Source of the DNA: CAZVWJ01 sp964631325
Lineage (GTDB): Bacteria > T1Sed10-126
DNA: 21,288 nucleotides
NCBI GenBank assembly: GCA_964631325.1
Contig: CAZVWJ010000043.1
Location: 1-21,288 of the forward strand
Direction of reading: 5' to 3'
Shown: in pieces, positions 6,646 to 14,550 of the stretch
Layout of the letters: each line of letters starts with the position of its first letter
Numbering within the stretch: position 1 is the stretch's first letter
Program-made: the position numbers and the translations under genes
The notes under the pieces: model-generated
What the model saw: the letters and a program-made list of their open reading frames with translations, nothing else
Told to the model about the DNA's origin: nothing
The model's database searches: none

Positions 6646-6800
6646 TACATCAATTGGGAAAAGTGTTACCCATTATGTTTCAATCGAAAATTTATGGAAT
6701 ATTTATCTGGATTTGCATGTTCCCATAGTAGTGCCATGATTTATGGTAAACCATTAAACTAATTCCAACGCCCAGAGCTTTTTAAATGGAGGATTTAAAA

Positions 6801-9425
6801 ATGCAATTTGACAAGTTTACGACGAAAGCACAGGAAGCACTACAGGCTGCGCAAGAAAAGGCGGCGGAGAATAAGAACGCAGAAATTACCGGTGAGCATC
6901 TATTACTCGCTTTGCTTGAACAGAAAGAAGGGGTTGTCCCTTCTTTGTTTCAGAAGATGGGAATTCCGCTCGGGCGGGTGAAATCTGAGACCGAGGAACA
7001 ACTTTCAAGTAAAGCTCAGGTTTCCGGTCTGGCTGGCTCAGAAATTTATCTTTCACGGGAAATAAAGCTATTGTTTGACCGGGCTGAGGAAGAAGCGGAT
7101 AACCTTGGTGATGAATACCTGAGCACGGAGCACCTGCTCCTCGGTATGGTGAAAACCGAGGACTGCAAAGCCGGAAAAATATTGAAAGACCTGGGCGTTG
7201 ATTATGATTCAATTTTAAAAAGCTTACAGGAAATAAGAGGGAGCCAGAAAGTGACTGATCAGAATCCCGAGGAAAAATACGAAACACTTGAAAAATATGG
7301 CCGGGATCTCACTGAGGAAGCTCGCCAGGAAAAACTGGACCCGGTTATTGGCCGTGATTCTGAGATCCGTCGATTGATGCAGATTTTAACCCGGCGAACT
7401 AAAAATAATCCGGTTATGATTGGTGAACCTGGCGTTGGGAAAACAGCTATCGTTGAAGGACTGGCCCGGCGAATTGTTGCCGGTGATGTTCCGAAAGGTC
7501 TGGAAGATAAGCAAGTCATTGAACTCGATGTCAGTGCTATGGTTGCCGGAGCTAAATATCGGGGCGAATTTGAGGACAGGATGAAAGCGTTTGTTAAAGA
7601 AGTTACCGAGTCCGACGGTCAGATCCTCTTATTTATTGATGAACTTCATACTGTGGTTGGTGCCGGTGGGGCGGAAGGGGCCGTTGACGCCTCTAATATG
7701 CTTAAGCCCCCCCTGGCCCGGGGAGAATTGCGGGCAATCGGCGCTACGACTCTTGATGAATTTAAAAAGCACGTAGAAAAAGATCCCGCGCTTGAACGCC
7801 GTTTCCAGCAGGTTCTGATTGAGGAACCATCTGTCGAAGAAACAATTTCTATCCTCCGTGGATTGGCTGAACGATACGAAGTCCATCACGGCGTGCGCAT
7901 CCAGGACTCTGCTCTCGTTGCCGCCGCCAAGCTCTCTGACCGCTATATTGGGGATCGGTTTCTTCCCGATAAGGCGATTGATCTAATTGATGAAGCGGCT
8001 TCGGGGCTACGGATTGAAATGGATAGCAAACCGACGGAAATAGATCAGCTCGAACGGGACATAATGCAGTTGCAGATGGAACAGGAAGCCCTCTCCAAAG
8101 AGGAGGACGAAGAAGCTCAACAGCGGCGCGAAAAAGTGGAGGCCGAGCTTGCTGACCTGGAGGAACAGCGTGATGAGCTGATGAGTAAATGGCAGCACGA
8201 AAAAGAAATTCTCGACGAGATCAGCGAGCTTGACGAAAAAATTGAAAAGACCAGATTGAAACAGCAGCAGGCCCAGCGCGAGGGTAATCTGGAGCAGGCC
8301 AGTGAACTGGAATACGGCCAGTTGCCCGAACTCAAGGAAGAACTGGCCACGGCCGAGGAAAAACTGGAGAATCTCCAGGATGCACGTCGGATGCTCAAGG
8401 AAGAGGTCACTGAGGATGACGTGGCTGAAATAGTTTCCCGCTGGACCGGTATTCCCGTTCACCGGCTGCTGGAGAGTGAGCGAGAAAAATTACTCAACAT
8501 GGAAGATAAACTGCGGGAACGGGTGGTTGGCCAGGAAGAAGCCGTGGAGGCTGTCTCCGACGCCGTCCGTCGCGCCCGTTCCGGGCTCCAGGACCCCCAG
8601 CGTCCGATCGGCTCCTTTATCTTTATGGGACCGACCGGAGTCGGTAAGACTGAGTTGGCCCGCTCTCTGGCTGAGTTCCTCTTCGACGACGAAGATAACA
8701 TGATTAGAGTTGATATGTCCGAGTTCATGGAGAAACATTCTGTTGCCCGCTTTATCGGGGCCCCACCTGGCTACGTGGGTTACGAGGAAGGGGGCTACCT
8801 GACCGAACAGGTCCGGCGTAAGCCTTATTCGGTGATTCTCTTCGATGAAATAGAAAAGGCCCATCGCGATATTTTCAATGCCATGCTCCAGATTCTTGAT
8901 GACGGCCGGCTAACCGACGGTCAGGGGCGGACTGTTGACTTTCGCAACACTGTTCTGATCATGACCTCTAACGTTGGTAGTCAGTACATCCAGGAGGCTT
9001 TCCAGGAAAATCCTGAAATGGATGAATCCAGCTCGCAGTATCAGCAGATGAAAGAGAAGGTGATGGAGAACCTCCGCAGTAGTTTCCGGCCGGAATTTTT
9101 GAATCGCGTCGATGATACGATTATTTTCCACAGCCTCAGCGAATCAGACCTGCGTGAAATTGTCGACATTCAGCTCCGCCGGTTGATGCCCCGGCTGGAA
9201 GAAAAAGATCTCTCCCTGGATTTAACTGAGCAAGTCCGGGAAGTTCTCGCCGAAGAAGGCTACGATCCTGTTTACGGCGCCCGGCCCTTGAAGAGGGTTA
9301 TTCAAAACAAAATTATTGATCCGCTTGCCCTGCAGGTCCTTGAAGATGAAATTTCTGACGGTGATACCGTTGAAGTGGCCGTTGACGGTTCCGGAGAGGA
9401 GTTTGTCTTTAACCGAAAGCGGTAA
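6801..9425 (+). CDS. clpB: ATP-dependent disaggregase ClpB
   Basis: Hexameric AAA+ disaggregase that works with DnaK/DnaJ to pull polypeptides out of aggregates; 874 residues, close to the family length. Order: Clp N-domain (about 1-150), first ATPase with Walker A GEPGVGKT (208-215) and Walker B around LLFIDE (276-281), coiled-coil middle domain (about 417-531) that binds DnaK and marks ClpB rather than ClpA/ClpC, and second ATPase with Walker A GPTGVGKT (610-617) and Walker B VILFDE (678-683), then the small C-terminal domain. An in-frame ATG at 6786 overlaps the GGAGG site (6788-6792); ATG 6801, 8 bases after it, gives the standard MQFDKFTTKAQEAL start. No CIRCE, CtsR box or clear promoter was found in 6590-6800. 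Confidence 0.97.
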   Translation: MQFDKFTTKAQEALQAAQEKAAENKNAEITGEHLLLALLEQKEGVVPSLFQKMGIPLGRVKSETEEQLSSKAQVSGLAGSEIYLSREIKLLFDRAEEEADNLGDEYLSTEHLLLGMVKTEDCKAGKILKDLGVDYDSILKSLQEIRGSQKVTDQNPEEKYETLEKYGRDLTEEARQEKLDPVIGRDSEIRRLMQILTRRTKNNPVMIGEPGVGKTAIVEGLARRIVAGDVPKGLEDKQVIELDVSAMVAGAKYRGEFEDRMKAFVKEVTESDGQILLFIDELHTVVGAGGAEGAVDASNMLKPPLARGELRAIGATTLDEFKKHVEKDPALERRFQQVLIEEPSVEETISILRGLAERYEVHHGVRIQDSALVAAAKLSDRYIGDRFLPDKAIDLIDEAASGLRIEMDSKPTEIDQLERDIMQLQMEQEALSKEEDEEAQQRREKVEAELADLEEQRDELMSKWQHEKEILDEISELDEKIEKTRLKQQQAQREGNLEQASELEYGQLPELKEELATAEEKLENLQDARRMLKEEVTEDDVAEIVSRWTGIPVHRLLESEREKLLNMEDKLRERVVGQEEAVEAVSDAVRRARSGLQDPQRPIGSFIFMGPTGVGKTELARSLAEFLFDDEDNMIRVDMSEFMEKHSVARFIGAPPGYVGYEEGGYLTEQVRRKPYSVILFDEIEKAHRDIFNAMLQILDDGRLTDGQGRTVDFRNTVLIMTSNVGSQYIQEAFQENPEMDESSSQYQQMKEKVMENLRSSFRPEFLNRVDDTIIFHSLSESDLREIVDIQLRRLMPRLEEKDLSLDLTEQVREVLAEEGYDPVYGARPLKRVIQNKIIDPLALQVLEDEISDGDTVEVAVDGSGEEFVFNRKR

Positions 9426-9454
9426 TTCACTATTTTTCTGTGCGTATACTTCAC

Positions 9455-9483
9455 TTGTTTCACTGCCCCCCTTCCTATATACT
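9455..9483 (+). promoter_or_regulatory. sigma70-type promoter of the regulator-MFS unit
   Basis: TTGTTT (9455-9460), a 17-base spacer and TATACT (9478-9483). Transcription would begin near 9490, about 27 bases before palindrome 1. A repressor on the palindrome could then block elongation or bend the initial transcribed region. Confidence 0.6.
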
Positions 9484-9516
9484 TTCCTTAAATATAAAAG
9501 AACCAAACATTCCATA

Positions 9517-9558
9517 AACACTCTAAAACTTGAAAAATTTTTAAAGTTTTAAAGTGTT
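9517..9558. promoter_or_regulatory. palindrome 1: putative operator of the ArsR-like regulator
   Basis: 42-base uninterrupted inverted repeat with arms 9517-9537 and 9538-9558; 19 of 21 positions pair. The core is ACTTGAAAAATTTTTAAAGT. It lies between the promoter and the start of the regulator gene and shares its core with palindrome 2 downstream of the same gene (15 of 19 arm positions identical). Confidence 0.75.
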
Positions 9559-9574
9559 GGTTTGGGGGTGAAGT

Positions 9575-9892
9575 ATGATGGGGATAGACAATGAGAATAT
9601 TGATGTCCAGATGACTGAAGAGGCTTTCAGGGCATCCCGGGTTCATAAGTTGATGGGAAATCCTCTTCGGTATCGCAAATACAAGATAATTGGTGCTGAA
9701 GAACCGGTGGGCTCCGGTGAATTGGCTGAAAGGCTGGACCGTGGTTTGGATGATATAAGCTATCACGCTGACAAGTTGAAGGAAAGGGATCTTATTTTTA
9801 CCCAGAAAAAGGGGCGGAAAAGTTTACACCACATCAAGCGAAATGACATCTATAAAGCTGTTTTGAATTTTGAGAAATTGTTTTTACGCTGA
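9575..9892 (+). CDS. ArsR-like winged-helix transcriptional regulator without cysteines
   Basis: DNA-binding protein of 105 residues with the ArsR/helix-turn-helix layout: HKLMGNPLRYRKYKII (24-39) corresponds to the usual LGNPxRLxIL helix, ELAERLDRGLDDISYHADKL (49-68) is the helix-turn-helix, and FTQKKGRKSLHHI (75-87) is the wing. There is no cysteine, so the thiolate metal sites of classic ArsR/SmtB sensors are missing and the signal is unknown. GGGGGTG lies just upstream; ATG 9575 or the adjacent ATG 9578 may be used. The gene is flanked by two long related palindromes (9517-9558, 9897-9934), and the MFS gene follows after 56 bases. This strongly suggests autoregulation plus control of the transporter. 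Confidence 0.8.
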   Translation: MMGIDNENIDVQMTEEAFRASRVHKLMGNPLRYRKYKIIGAEEPVGSGELAERLDRGLDDISYHADKLKERDLIFTQKKGRKSLHHIKRNDIYKAVLNFEKLFLR

Positions 9893-9896
9893 AGAA

Positions 9897-9934
9897 TACT
9901 CTGATACTTTAAAAATTTTTAAAGTATCAGAGTA
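9897..9934. promoter_or_regulatory. palindrome 2: putative operator before the MFS gene
   Basis: Perfect 38-base palindrome with arms 9897-9915 and 9916-9934 and core ACTTTAAAAATTTTTAAAGT. It fills the gap between the regulator stop codon and the MFS ribosome binding site (GAGG 9938-9941). In RNA it could also form an A/U-rich hairpin with limited terminator-like ability, but the DNA symmetry and match to palindrome 1 favour a protein-binding site. Confidence 0.78.
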
Positions 9935-9948
9935 AATGAGGTTGGAAA

Positions 9949-11142
9949 ATGGAACAGGATTCTGTGGGAGTAACCGGCAGAAAAAAGCCGGTTGGAGAAT
10001 TTCCTTCATTTGCCTTTTTTGGAACTTACTTTTTCTTTTTTCTGGGGATTGGTGTCCTGCTTCCCTACATTTTTGTTTTTTTGCGGGCTTCCCGGGGAAT
10101 GTCGGAAGCACTGGTCGGAGTGGCTGCCTTGCTGGCGCCGTTGGCTGTAATGGTTGCTCAGCCGCTGTGGGGCACGCTTAGTGACCTGAGCGGCCGGCCG
10201 GTTCTGATCATTCAGTTCGCTTCCCTGGCGGGTGGTGTCACTGCGCTGTTGATGTGGAAAGACCTGTATTTTGCCTGGTATTTTCTTCTTGTCCCTCTCT
10301 TTTTTACCCTACAGTCTGCGGTTAATCCGCTCGTCAACGCGGCCGCGGTTCAGGTCGAGGAAGCGGCCGGAGAACAGGGGGAATTCGGTCGCAAGCGACT
10401 CTGGGGTTCGGCCGGATTTATCCTGGGAAATATTATTGCTGCTCAAGCAACTCATTACTACGGTCTCCCGGTAGTTTTTCCCCTGTATGCCGGTGTAATG
10501 CTATTGTTAGCTCTCCAGGCGTTTTCGCTGGCCGGCGTTGAAATGCAGCCCGTTTCTTTCCATGAGATGCTCCGGGGGCTGCGTCGAGCAGTGAAAAAAC
10601 CTGCTTATCGCTGGCTGTTGATTTTCCTGGTTCTCTGGGGGATACCCTTCGGTGGAAACTCTGTTGCTTTCGGCTGGTTCTGGAAGGATTTTGGCGGCAG
10701 TAACCAGGGGATTGGTTATCTCTGGCTTCTAGCCGCAATTTTTGAAATTCCGCTTTATTACCTTACTGTTCGTTTCAAGGGGAAGCTCTCTTTTCGCGTT
10801 TTATTGGTGATTTCTGCCCTTGCTGCTGGCCTGCGTTGGCTTATTTACATAATGGCTCCTTTCCGTGAACTCCTCTTTTTTGTTCAACCTCTTCACGCTG
10901 TTATGTTTGTCTCTCTTTCCGTTGGTGCCGTCTACCTTATCGATCACCTTTCTGATCCGGTGATCAGGTCTACCGGTCAGGCTCTGCTCACCGCCGCTGT
11001 TTATGGCCTGGGTTCTGCAATCGGTAATTTTAGTGCCGGCCTGATTTACGACAGTTTCGGCCCTCATTATTTTTATTCATTTCTCATTTTTTGTAATTTT
11101 CTCTGTATTTTGGTTATAATAACTAAAGTTCGAAAATCTTAA
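9949..11142 (+). CDS. MFS transporter (MFS_1-like / nucleoside-oligosaccharide H+ symporter type)
   Basis: Integral membrane transporter of 397 residues with about 12 hydrophobic segments. The N-terminal part has the loop between helices 2 and 3 as WGTLSDLSGRP (residues 66-76), a form of the MFS motif GxLxDrxGrr. The mid-protein signature EFGRKRLWGSAGFILG is typical of the MFS_1-like subgroup (relatives of LacY, NupG and HcaT). Substrate unknown. GAGG 7 bases before ATG 9949 is the ribosome binding site. It lies directly behind the regulator and palindrome 2, so it is the probable regulated target: expect de-repression by its own substrate or a related compound. Confidence 0.88.
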   Translation: MEQDSVGVTGRKKPVGEFPSFAFFGTYFFFFLGIGVLLPYIFVFLRASRGMSEALVGVAALLAPLAVMVAQPLWGTLSDLSGRPVLIIQFASLAGGVTALLMWKDLYFAWYFLLVPLFFTLQSAVNPLVNAAAVQVEEAAGEQGEFGRKRLWGSAGFILGNIIAAQATHYYGLPVVFPLYAGVMLLLALQAFSLAGVEMQPVSFHEMLRGLRRAVKKPAYRWLLIFLVLWGIPFGGNSVAFGWFWKDFGGSNQGIGYLWLLAAIFEIPLYYLTVRFKGKLSFRVLLVISALAAGLRWLIYIMAPFRELLFFVQPLHAVMFVSLSVGAVYLIDHLSDPVIRSTGQALLTAAVYGLGSAIGNFSAGLIYDSFGPHYFYSFLIFCNFLCILVIITKVRKS

Positions 11143-11189
11143 CTGAGTCCACTGCAAAAAATCCCTCCCGTAGGAGGGAGCAGATGCCG

Positions 11190-11218
11190 CCTGCCCATTA
11201 TTAAGGGCAGGAAGTTTT
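11190..11218 (+). terminator. terminator of the MFS gene
   Basis: CCTGCCC (11190-11196) pairs with GGGCAGG (11205-11211) over an 8-base loop and is followed by AAGTTTTT. A second hairpin, TCCCTCC (11162-11168) with GGAGGGA (11173-11179), comes just before it. Both lie between the MFS stop and the CLC gene. Confidence 0.6.
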
Positions 11219-11264
11219 TGCGTGAGACTTATAACTGGTTTCCTCAAGGTAGTGGTGAGTTCCT

Positions 11265-13085
11265 ATGGAGGCAACAGAATACCCTGAAAATAATTCGAAT
11301 TATTTTTTTCAGAAATTTCGCTATTACTGTCTCCGGGTCTTCCGTATTTTGGCGATTACCGATATTATTGGTCTCTTGATTATCGCTCTGTTTGTTGGTT
11401 TTCTTGCCGGCATCGGTTCGATTGTCTTCTGGCTGATGATTACCTATTTTCGGGAATTATTTTTTAATATTCCTCGGCAGGCAAATTTCTATGCAGAGGT
11501 GCTCAAGTTACCCTGGTATCAGCGTATTGCCGCTCCCGCTCTCGGTGGGTTGGTCATCGGCCCTTTACTTGCCTACGTGGTCCGGGAGGCCCGCAGTCAC
11601 AGTGTTCCTGATATTCTGGAAGCCGTTGAACTGCGGGACGGTAAGATTAGACCGATGGTCGTCCCCCTTAAAATTTTAATCTCCTCGATCTGTATCGGTG
11701 CCGGAGGTTCGGCCGGTCGGGTTGATCCTCTTGTTGTTATGGGGGGTGGAGTCGGTTCGGCAGCCGGCCAGTTTTTTAACCTGGATGAAGAGCAGATTAA
11801 GACCCTGCTTGCCAGTGGAGTTGCCGGTGGTCTGGCCGGAACTTTCAACGCTCCGATTGCCGGGGCGATTTACAGTGAAGAAATAATACTCAAGGAATTT
11901 CGGATTCGTTATTTTTCACCGATTGTAGTCTCTTCTGTCGTCGCTACGAGCGTTTCCCGACTTTACTGGGGTTCCAGTCCATTTTTTCCGGGACTTGACT
12001 TCACAATGGCCAGCTACTGGGAATTCATTGCTTACGTCTTGTTTGGACTGTTAGCCGGAATTCTTGCCCTGACTTTCACCAATATGCTTGGTTTCTCAAT
12101 CAGGACTTTCAAAAGTCTCCGGCTTCCTTATTATCTCAAACCAGCTTTAGGGGGGCTAATTGTTGGTTTGCTCGCCTATTTTATCCCCCAGGTATACGGC
12201 AGCGGGGGTCCTGTCATCCAAAAACCGTTGGTCGGTGAAGTCTTAATTCCCGTCGCATTAGTCCTTTTGGTGGCCAAAATAGTTGCCACCAGTCTTTTTC
12301 TGGGCAGTGGCGGGTCAGGTGGAATCTTTGCTCCTACTCTTTTTGCCGGGGCGATGGCCGGATCTTCGTTTGGCCAGTTCTGCGCGACGTTATTTCCCAA
12401 TATTACTGCTGGTTCTTCTTCCTATGCTATTGTAGGAATGGGGGCTCTTTTTGCGGGGGTCGCGCACGCGCCCCTGACAGCTATTATTTTTATCTTTGAG
12501 CTAACCCGGGATTATCAGATAATGTTGCCTCTGATGCTTGCCTGTATAATTAGTACTGTTCTTGCTGAGCAACTGCAGAAGACGAATATTTATACAATTG
12601 ACCTGGCCGATCGTGGGGTTGATATTCATTCCGACCAGCAGCAGGTTCTGTTAAATTCCATTGAAGTCAGGGAGGCGATGAGCAAATCAATCGTTTCAAT
12701 TGAATCTACGGCAACTTTGTCGCGTCTGCATTCGTTGATCAGTGAGACTTATCACACCCATTATCCGGTAGTTGATCCGGACTCCGGGGAAATTTCCGGA
12801 GTCCTCAGCTATAACCGGATTCTCGACAGCTTTGGAATTGATGAAAATTTAATAATTGCTCGAGATATGGCTGATCCTCCCGTTATAATAAATCCGGCTG
12901 ATTCACTGCAGAAAGCCTATGATTTAATAAGTAAAGAAAATATTGCCCTACTTTGCGTGGTATCTCCCGGAGATGGCAAGGAGCTGATTGGGGTGCTTAA
13001 CCGTTCGGATATTATTGATGTCTATCACAGGCGTTTGAGTGAACATTCCTTGCAATTCAACTTACCTCCTTTACCCCATCGATGA
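11265..13085 (+). CDS. CLC-type chloride channel/antiporter with two C-terminal CBS domains
   Basis: CLC family membrane protein, 606 residues. The membrane part spans about 30-450, followed by CBS domain 1 (about 468-525) and CBS domain 2 (about 532-595), which bind adenine nucleotides in related proteins. Anion-pathway motifs: SHSVPD (111-116, in place of GSGIPE), GSAGRVDP (148-155, in place of GxxGREGP), FNAPIAGAIYSEE (194-206) and GSGGSGGIFAP (347-357, GxFxP). The external gating glutamate of the GREGP motif is Val153, while an internal glutamate is retained at 205/206. Loss of the gating glutamate uncouples proton exchange in tested CLC antiporters, so this may behave as a channel. The start at 11265 has only a weak GGTGAG site. 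Probably a single-gene unit. Confidence 0.9.
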   Translation: MEATEYPENNSNYFFQKFRYYCLRVFRILAITDIIGLLIIALFVGFLAGIGSIVFWLMITYFRELFFNIPRQANFYAEVLKLPWYQRIAAPALGGLVIGPLLAYVVREARSHSVPDILEAVELRDGKIRPMVVPLKILISSICIGAGGSAGRVDPLVVMGGGVGSAAGQFFNLDEEQIKTLLASGVAGGLAGTFNAPIAGAIYSEEIILKEFRIRYFSPIVVSSVVATSVSRLYWGSSPFFPGLDFTMASYWEFIAYVLFGLLAGILALTFTNMLGFSIRTFKSLRLPYYLKPALGGLIVGLLAYFIPQVYGSGGPVIQKPLVGEVLIPVALVLLVAKIVATSLFLGSGGSGGIFAPTLFAGAMAGSSFGQFCATLFPNITAGSSSYAIVGMGALFAGVAHAPLTAIIFIFELTRDYQIMLPLMLACIISTVLAEQLQKTNIYTIDLADRGVDIHSDQQQVLLNSIEVREAMSKSIVSIESTATLSRLHSLISETYHTHYPVVDPDSGEISGVLSYNRILDSFGIDENLIIARDMADPPVIINPADSLQKAYDLISKENIALLCVVSPGDGKELIGVLNRSDIIDVYHRRLSEHSLQFNLPPLPHR

Positions 13086-13099
13086 AATTTAACCTGGAG

Positions 13100-13131
13100 T
13101 ATGCTCGATAAACTTCAGACGAGCATATTTT
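13100..13131 (+). terminator. terminator of the CLC gene
   Basis: TATGCTCG (13100-13107) pairs with CGAGCATA (13120-13127), loop 12 bases, followed by TTTT. It begins 14 bases after the stop codon. Confidence 0.6.
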
Positions 13132-13327
13132 GTCCGGGAGGCAGTCGTCGATGGCAATAAAACGGTCATTGCCAACTGGGTTAGCCCGGCCGGCAAGCTA
13201 AATGGTATTAAATTATTCGGACTAAATTAAACTTCAATTTTTTCGAATATTTTTCTCCTCGATTAGTTTATATACTATGTAGTAAAGCTTGATATAAAGT
13301 TTTAAAACCGGAGGCAATAGACTGAAA
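13132..13327 (+). other. leader region of the cfa gene with hairpins and two mini-ORFs
   Basis: GGGAGG (13136-13141) stands 9 bases before ATG 13151, which opens a 16-codon frame (MAIKRSLPTGLARPAS) ending at TAA 13201. The next bases form ATG 13202 of an 8-base-spaced 7-codon frame (MVLNYSD). TGGCAAT (13152-13158) pairs with ATTGCCA (13168-13174), and TTGCC (13169-13173) can instead pair with GGCAA (13192-13196). TATACT (13271-13276) is a possible -10 box without a clear -35. This could be a leader or simply decayed sequence. Confidence 0.3.
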
Positions 13328-14437
13328 ATGAAAGAAGTGGTTCGGGAGCTTCTTTCTGAAGCCGATATTGAGCTTAATGGAGATTCTCCGTGGGACATTC
13401 AGGTCCACGATAAAAACTTTTATCAGCGGGTTATGGCCGGTGGATCACTGGCCCTGGGTGAAACTTACATGGAGGGATACTGGGACTGTGCGGACCTTGA
13501 GGAATTCTTTTATCGTATATTGACTCAGTGTCTGGATGAAGAAGTTAGCCACTCCTGGTGGGCCTGGTGGTATTTCCTCAAGGCCAAGCTGGTGAATTTA
13601 CAGAGCCGCGACCGTGCCTTTGAAGTGGGCGAAAAGCATTACGACCGCGGTAATCGTCTTTATGAAAATATGCTCGACAGCCGGATGAATTATAGCTGTG
13701 GATATTGGCGGGCGGCTTCTGACCTTGAGGAAGCGCAAGAAGATAAGCTGGATTTAATCTGTCGAAAGCTTAAGCTGGAGCCCGGCTTGACTATAGTTGA
13801 TATTGGTTGTGGTTGGGGTGGGTTGGCCCGCTATGCGGCTGAAAATTATGGTGTTGAGGTGGTGGGGCTTACCGTCTCTCGAGAGCAGATGGAATATGCC
13901 CGTCAGTTCTGCCAGGGGTTGCCGGTTGAGATCAGGCTCCAAGATTATCGGGCCCTCGAGGAAACGTTTGATCGGGTTGTTTCAGTTGGTATGTTTGAAC
14001 ATGTCGGTGCGAAAAATTATGGTGATTTTATGGAAGTAGCTGCTCGTGGACTTAAGCCTGACGGTCTTTTTCTCCTTCATACAATTGGCACTAATTTATC
14101 CTTACATGCCACCGACCCCTGGATTCATAAGTATATCTTTCCCAATGGGATGTTGCCATCACCACCGCAGGTGACAGATGCGGCCGAGGAATTGTTTATG
14201 GTTGAAGACTGGCATAATTTCGGGCCGGATTATGTCCCTACCTTGCGCGCCTGGCACGAAAATTTTGAAACGGCATGGCCGGACCTGAAAAAAAACTATG
14301 ATCGGACTTTCTACCGAATGTGGCGCTATTACTTATTAATTTGTGCGGCGTCCTTTCGCGCCCGTCGGAATCACTTATGGCAGATAGTTTTTTCTCCCCG
14401 CGAGACAGAACGAAAAGATTACCATAGCGTCCGATAA
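13328..14437 (+). CDS. cfa: cyclopropane-fatty-acyl-phospholipid synthase
   Basis: SAM-dependent enzyme at the inner membrane face that adds a methylene bridge across double bonds of phospholipid acyl chains, a classic stationary-phase and stress modification. 369 residues, closely collinear with E. coli Cfa. SAM-binding DIGCGWGG is at 158-165. Bicarbonate and active-site residues of the E. coli enzyme are all present with a constant offset of 15: Cys124, Glu224 (in MFEHVG), His251 (in LHTIG) and Tyr302; Cys339 in ICAASFR matches the conserved late cysteine. GGAGG (13310-13314) is 13 bases from ATG 13328, rather long; an in-frame CTG at 13322 would be better spaced but would add only two residues. 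Confidence 0.96.
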   Translation: MKEVVRELLSEADIELNGDSPWDIQVHDKNFYQRVMAGGSLALGETYMEGYWDCADLEEFFYRILTQCLDEEVSHSWWAWWYFLKAKLVNLQSRDRAFEVGEKHYDRGNRLYENMLDSRMNYSCGYWRAASDLEEAQEDKLDLICRKLKLEPGLTIVDIGCGWGGLARYAAENYGVEVVGLTVSREQMEYARQFCQGLPVEIRLQDYRALEETFDRVVSVGMFEHVGAKNYGDFMEVAARGLKPDGLFLLHTIGTNLSLHATDPWIHKYIFPNGMLPSPPQVTDAAEELFMVEDWHNFGPDYVPTLRAWHENFETAWPDLKKNYDRTFYRMWRYYLLICAASFRARRNHLWQIVFSPRETERKDYHSVR

Positions 14438-14550
14438 CCGAGTTCTGAGCACAAAGTTCTGGGTTCTGTCGTCCCTCAGGTGCTCTGCGCTTTAGGTTTT
14501 GAAGTTGCTTTCAACTCTCAACTATAAACTTTTAACTATTAATTTGGTTA

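Noticed and set aside
6590..6800. Heat-shock operator or sigma32-type promoter upstream of clpB
   Set aside because: No CIRCE, CtsR or CTTGAAA/CCCCAT pair; only the short palindrome ATGGT-AA-ACCAT near 6745, too small to assign.
6786..6800. Upstream ATG start for clpB
   Set aside because: It overlaps the GGAGG ribosome binding site; the ATG at 6801 gives the standard ClpB N-terminus.
8007..8864. Several minus-strand frames of 90-150 residues
   Set aside because: Antisense shadows of the GC-rich clpB coding sequence.
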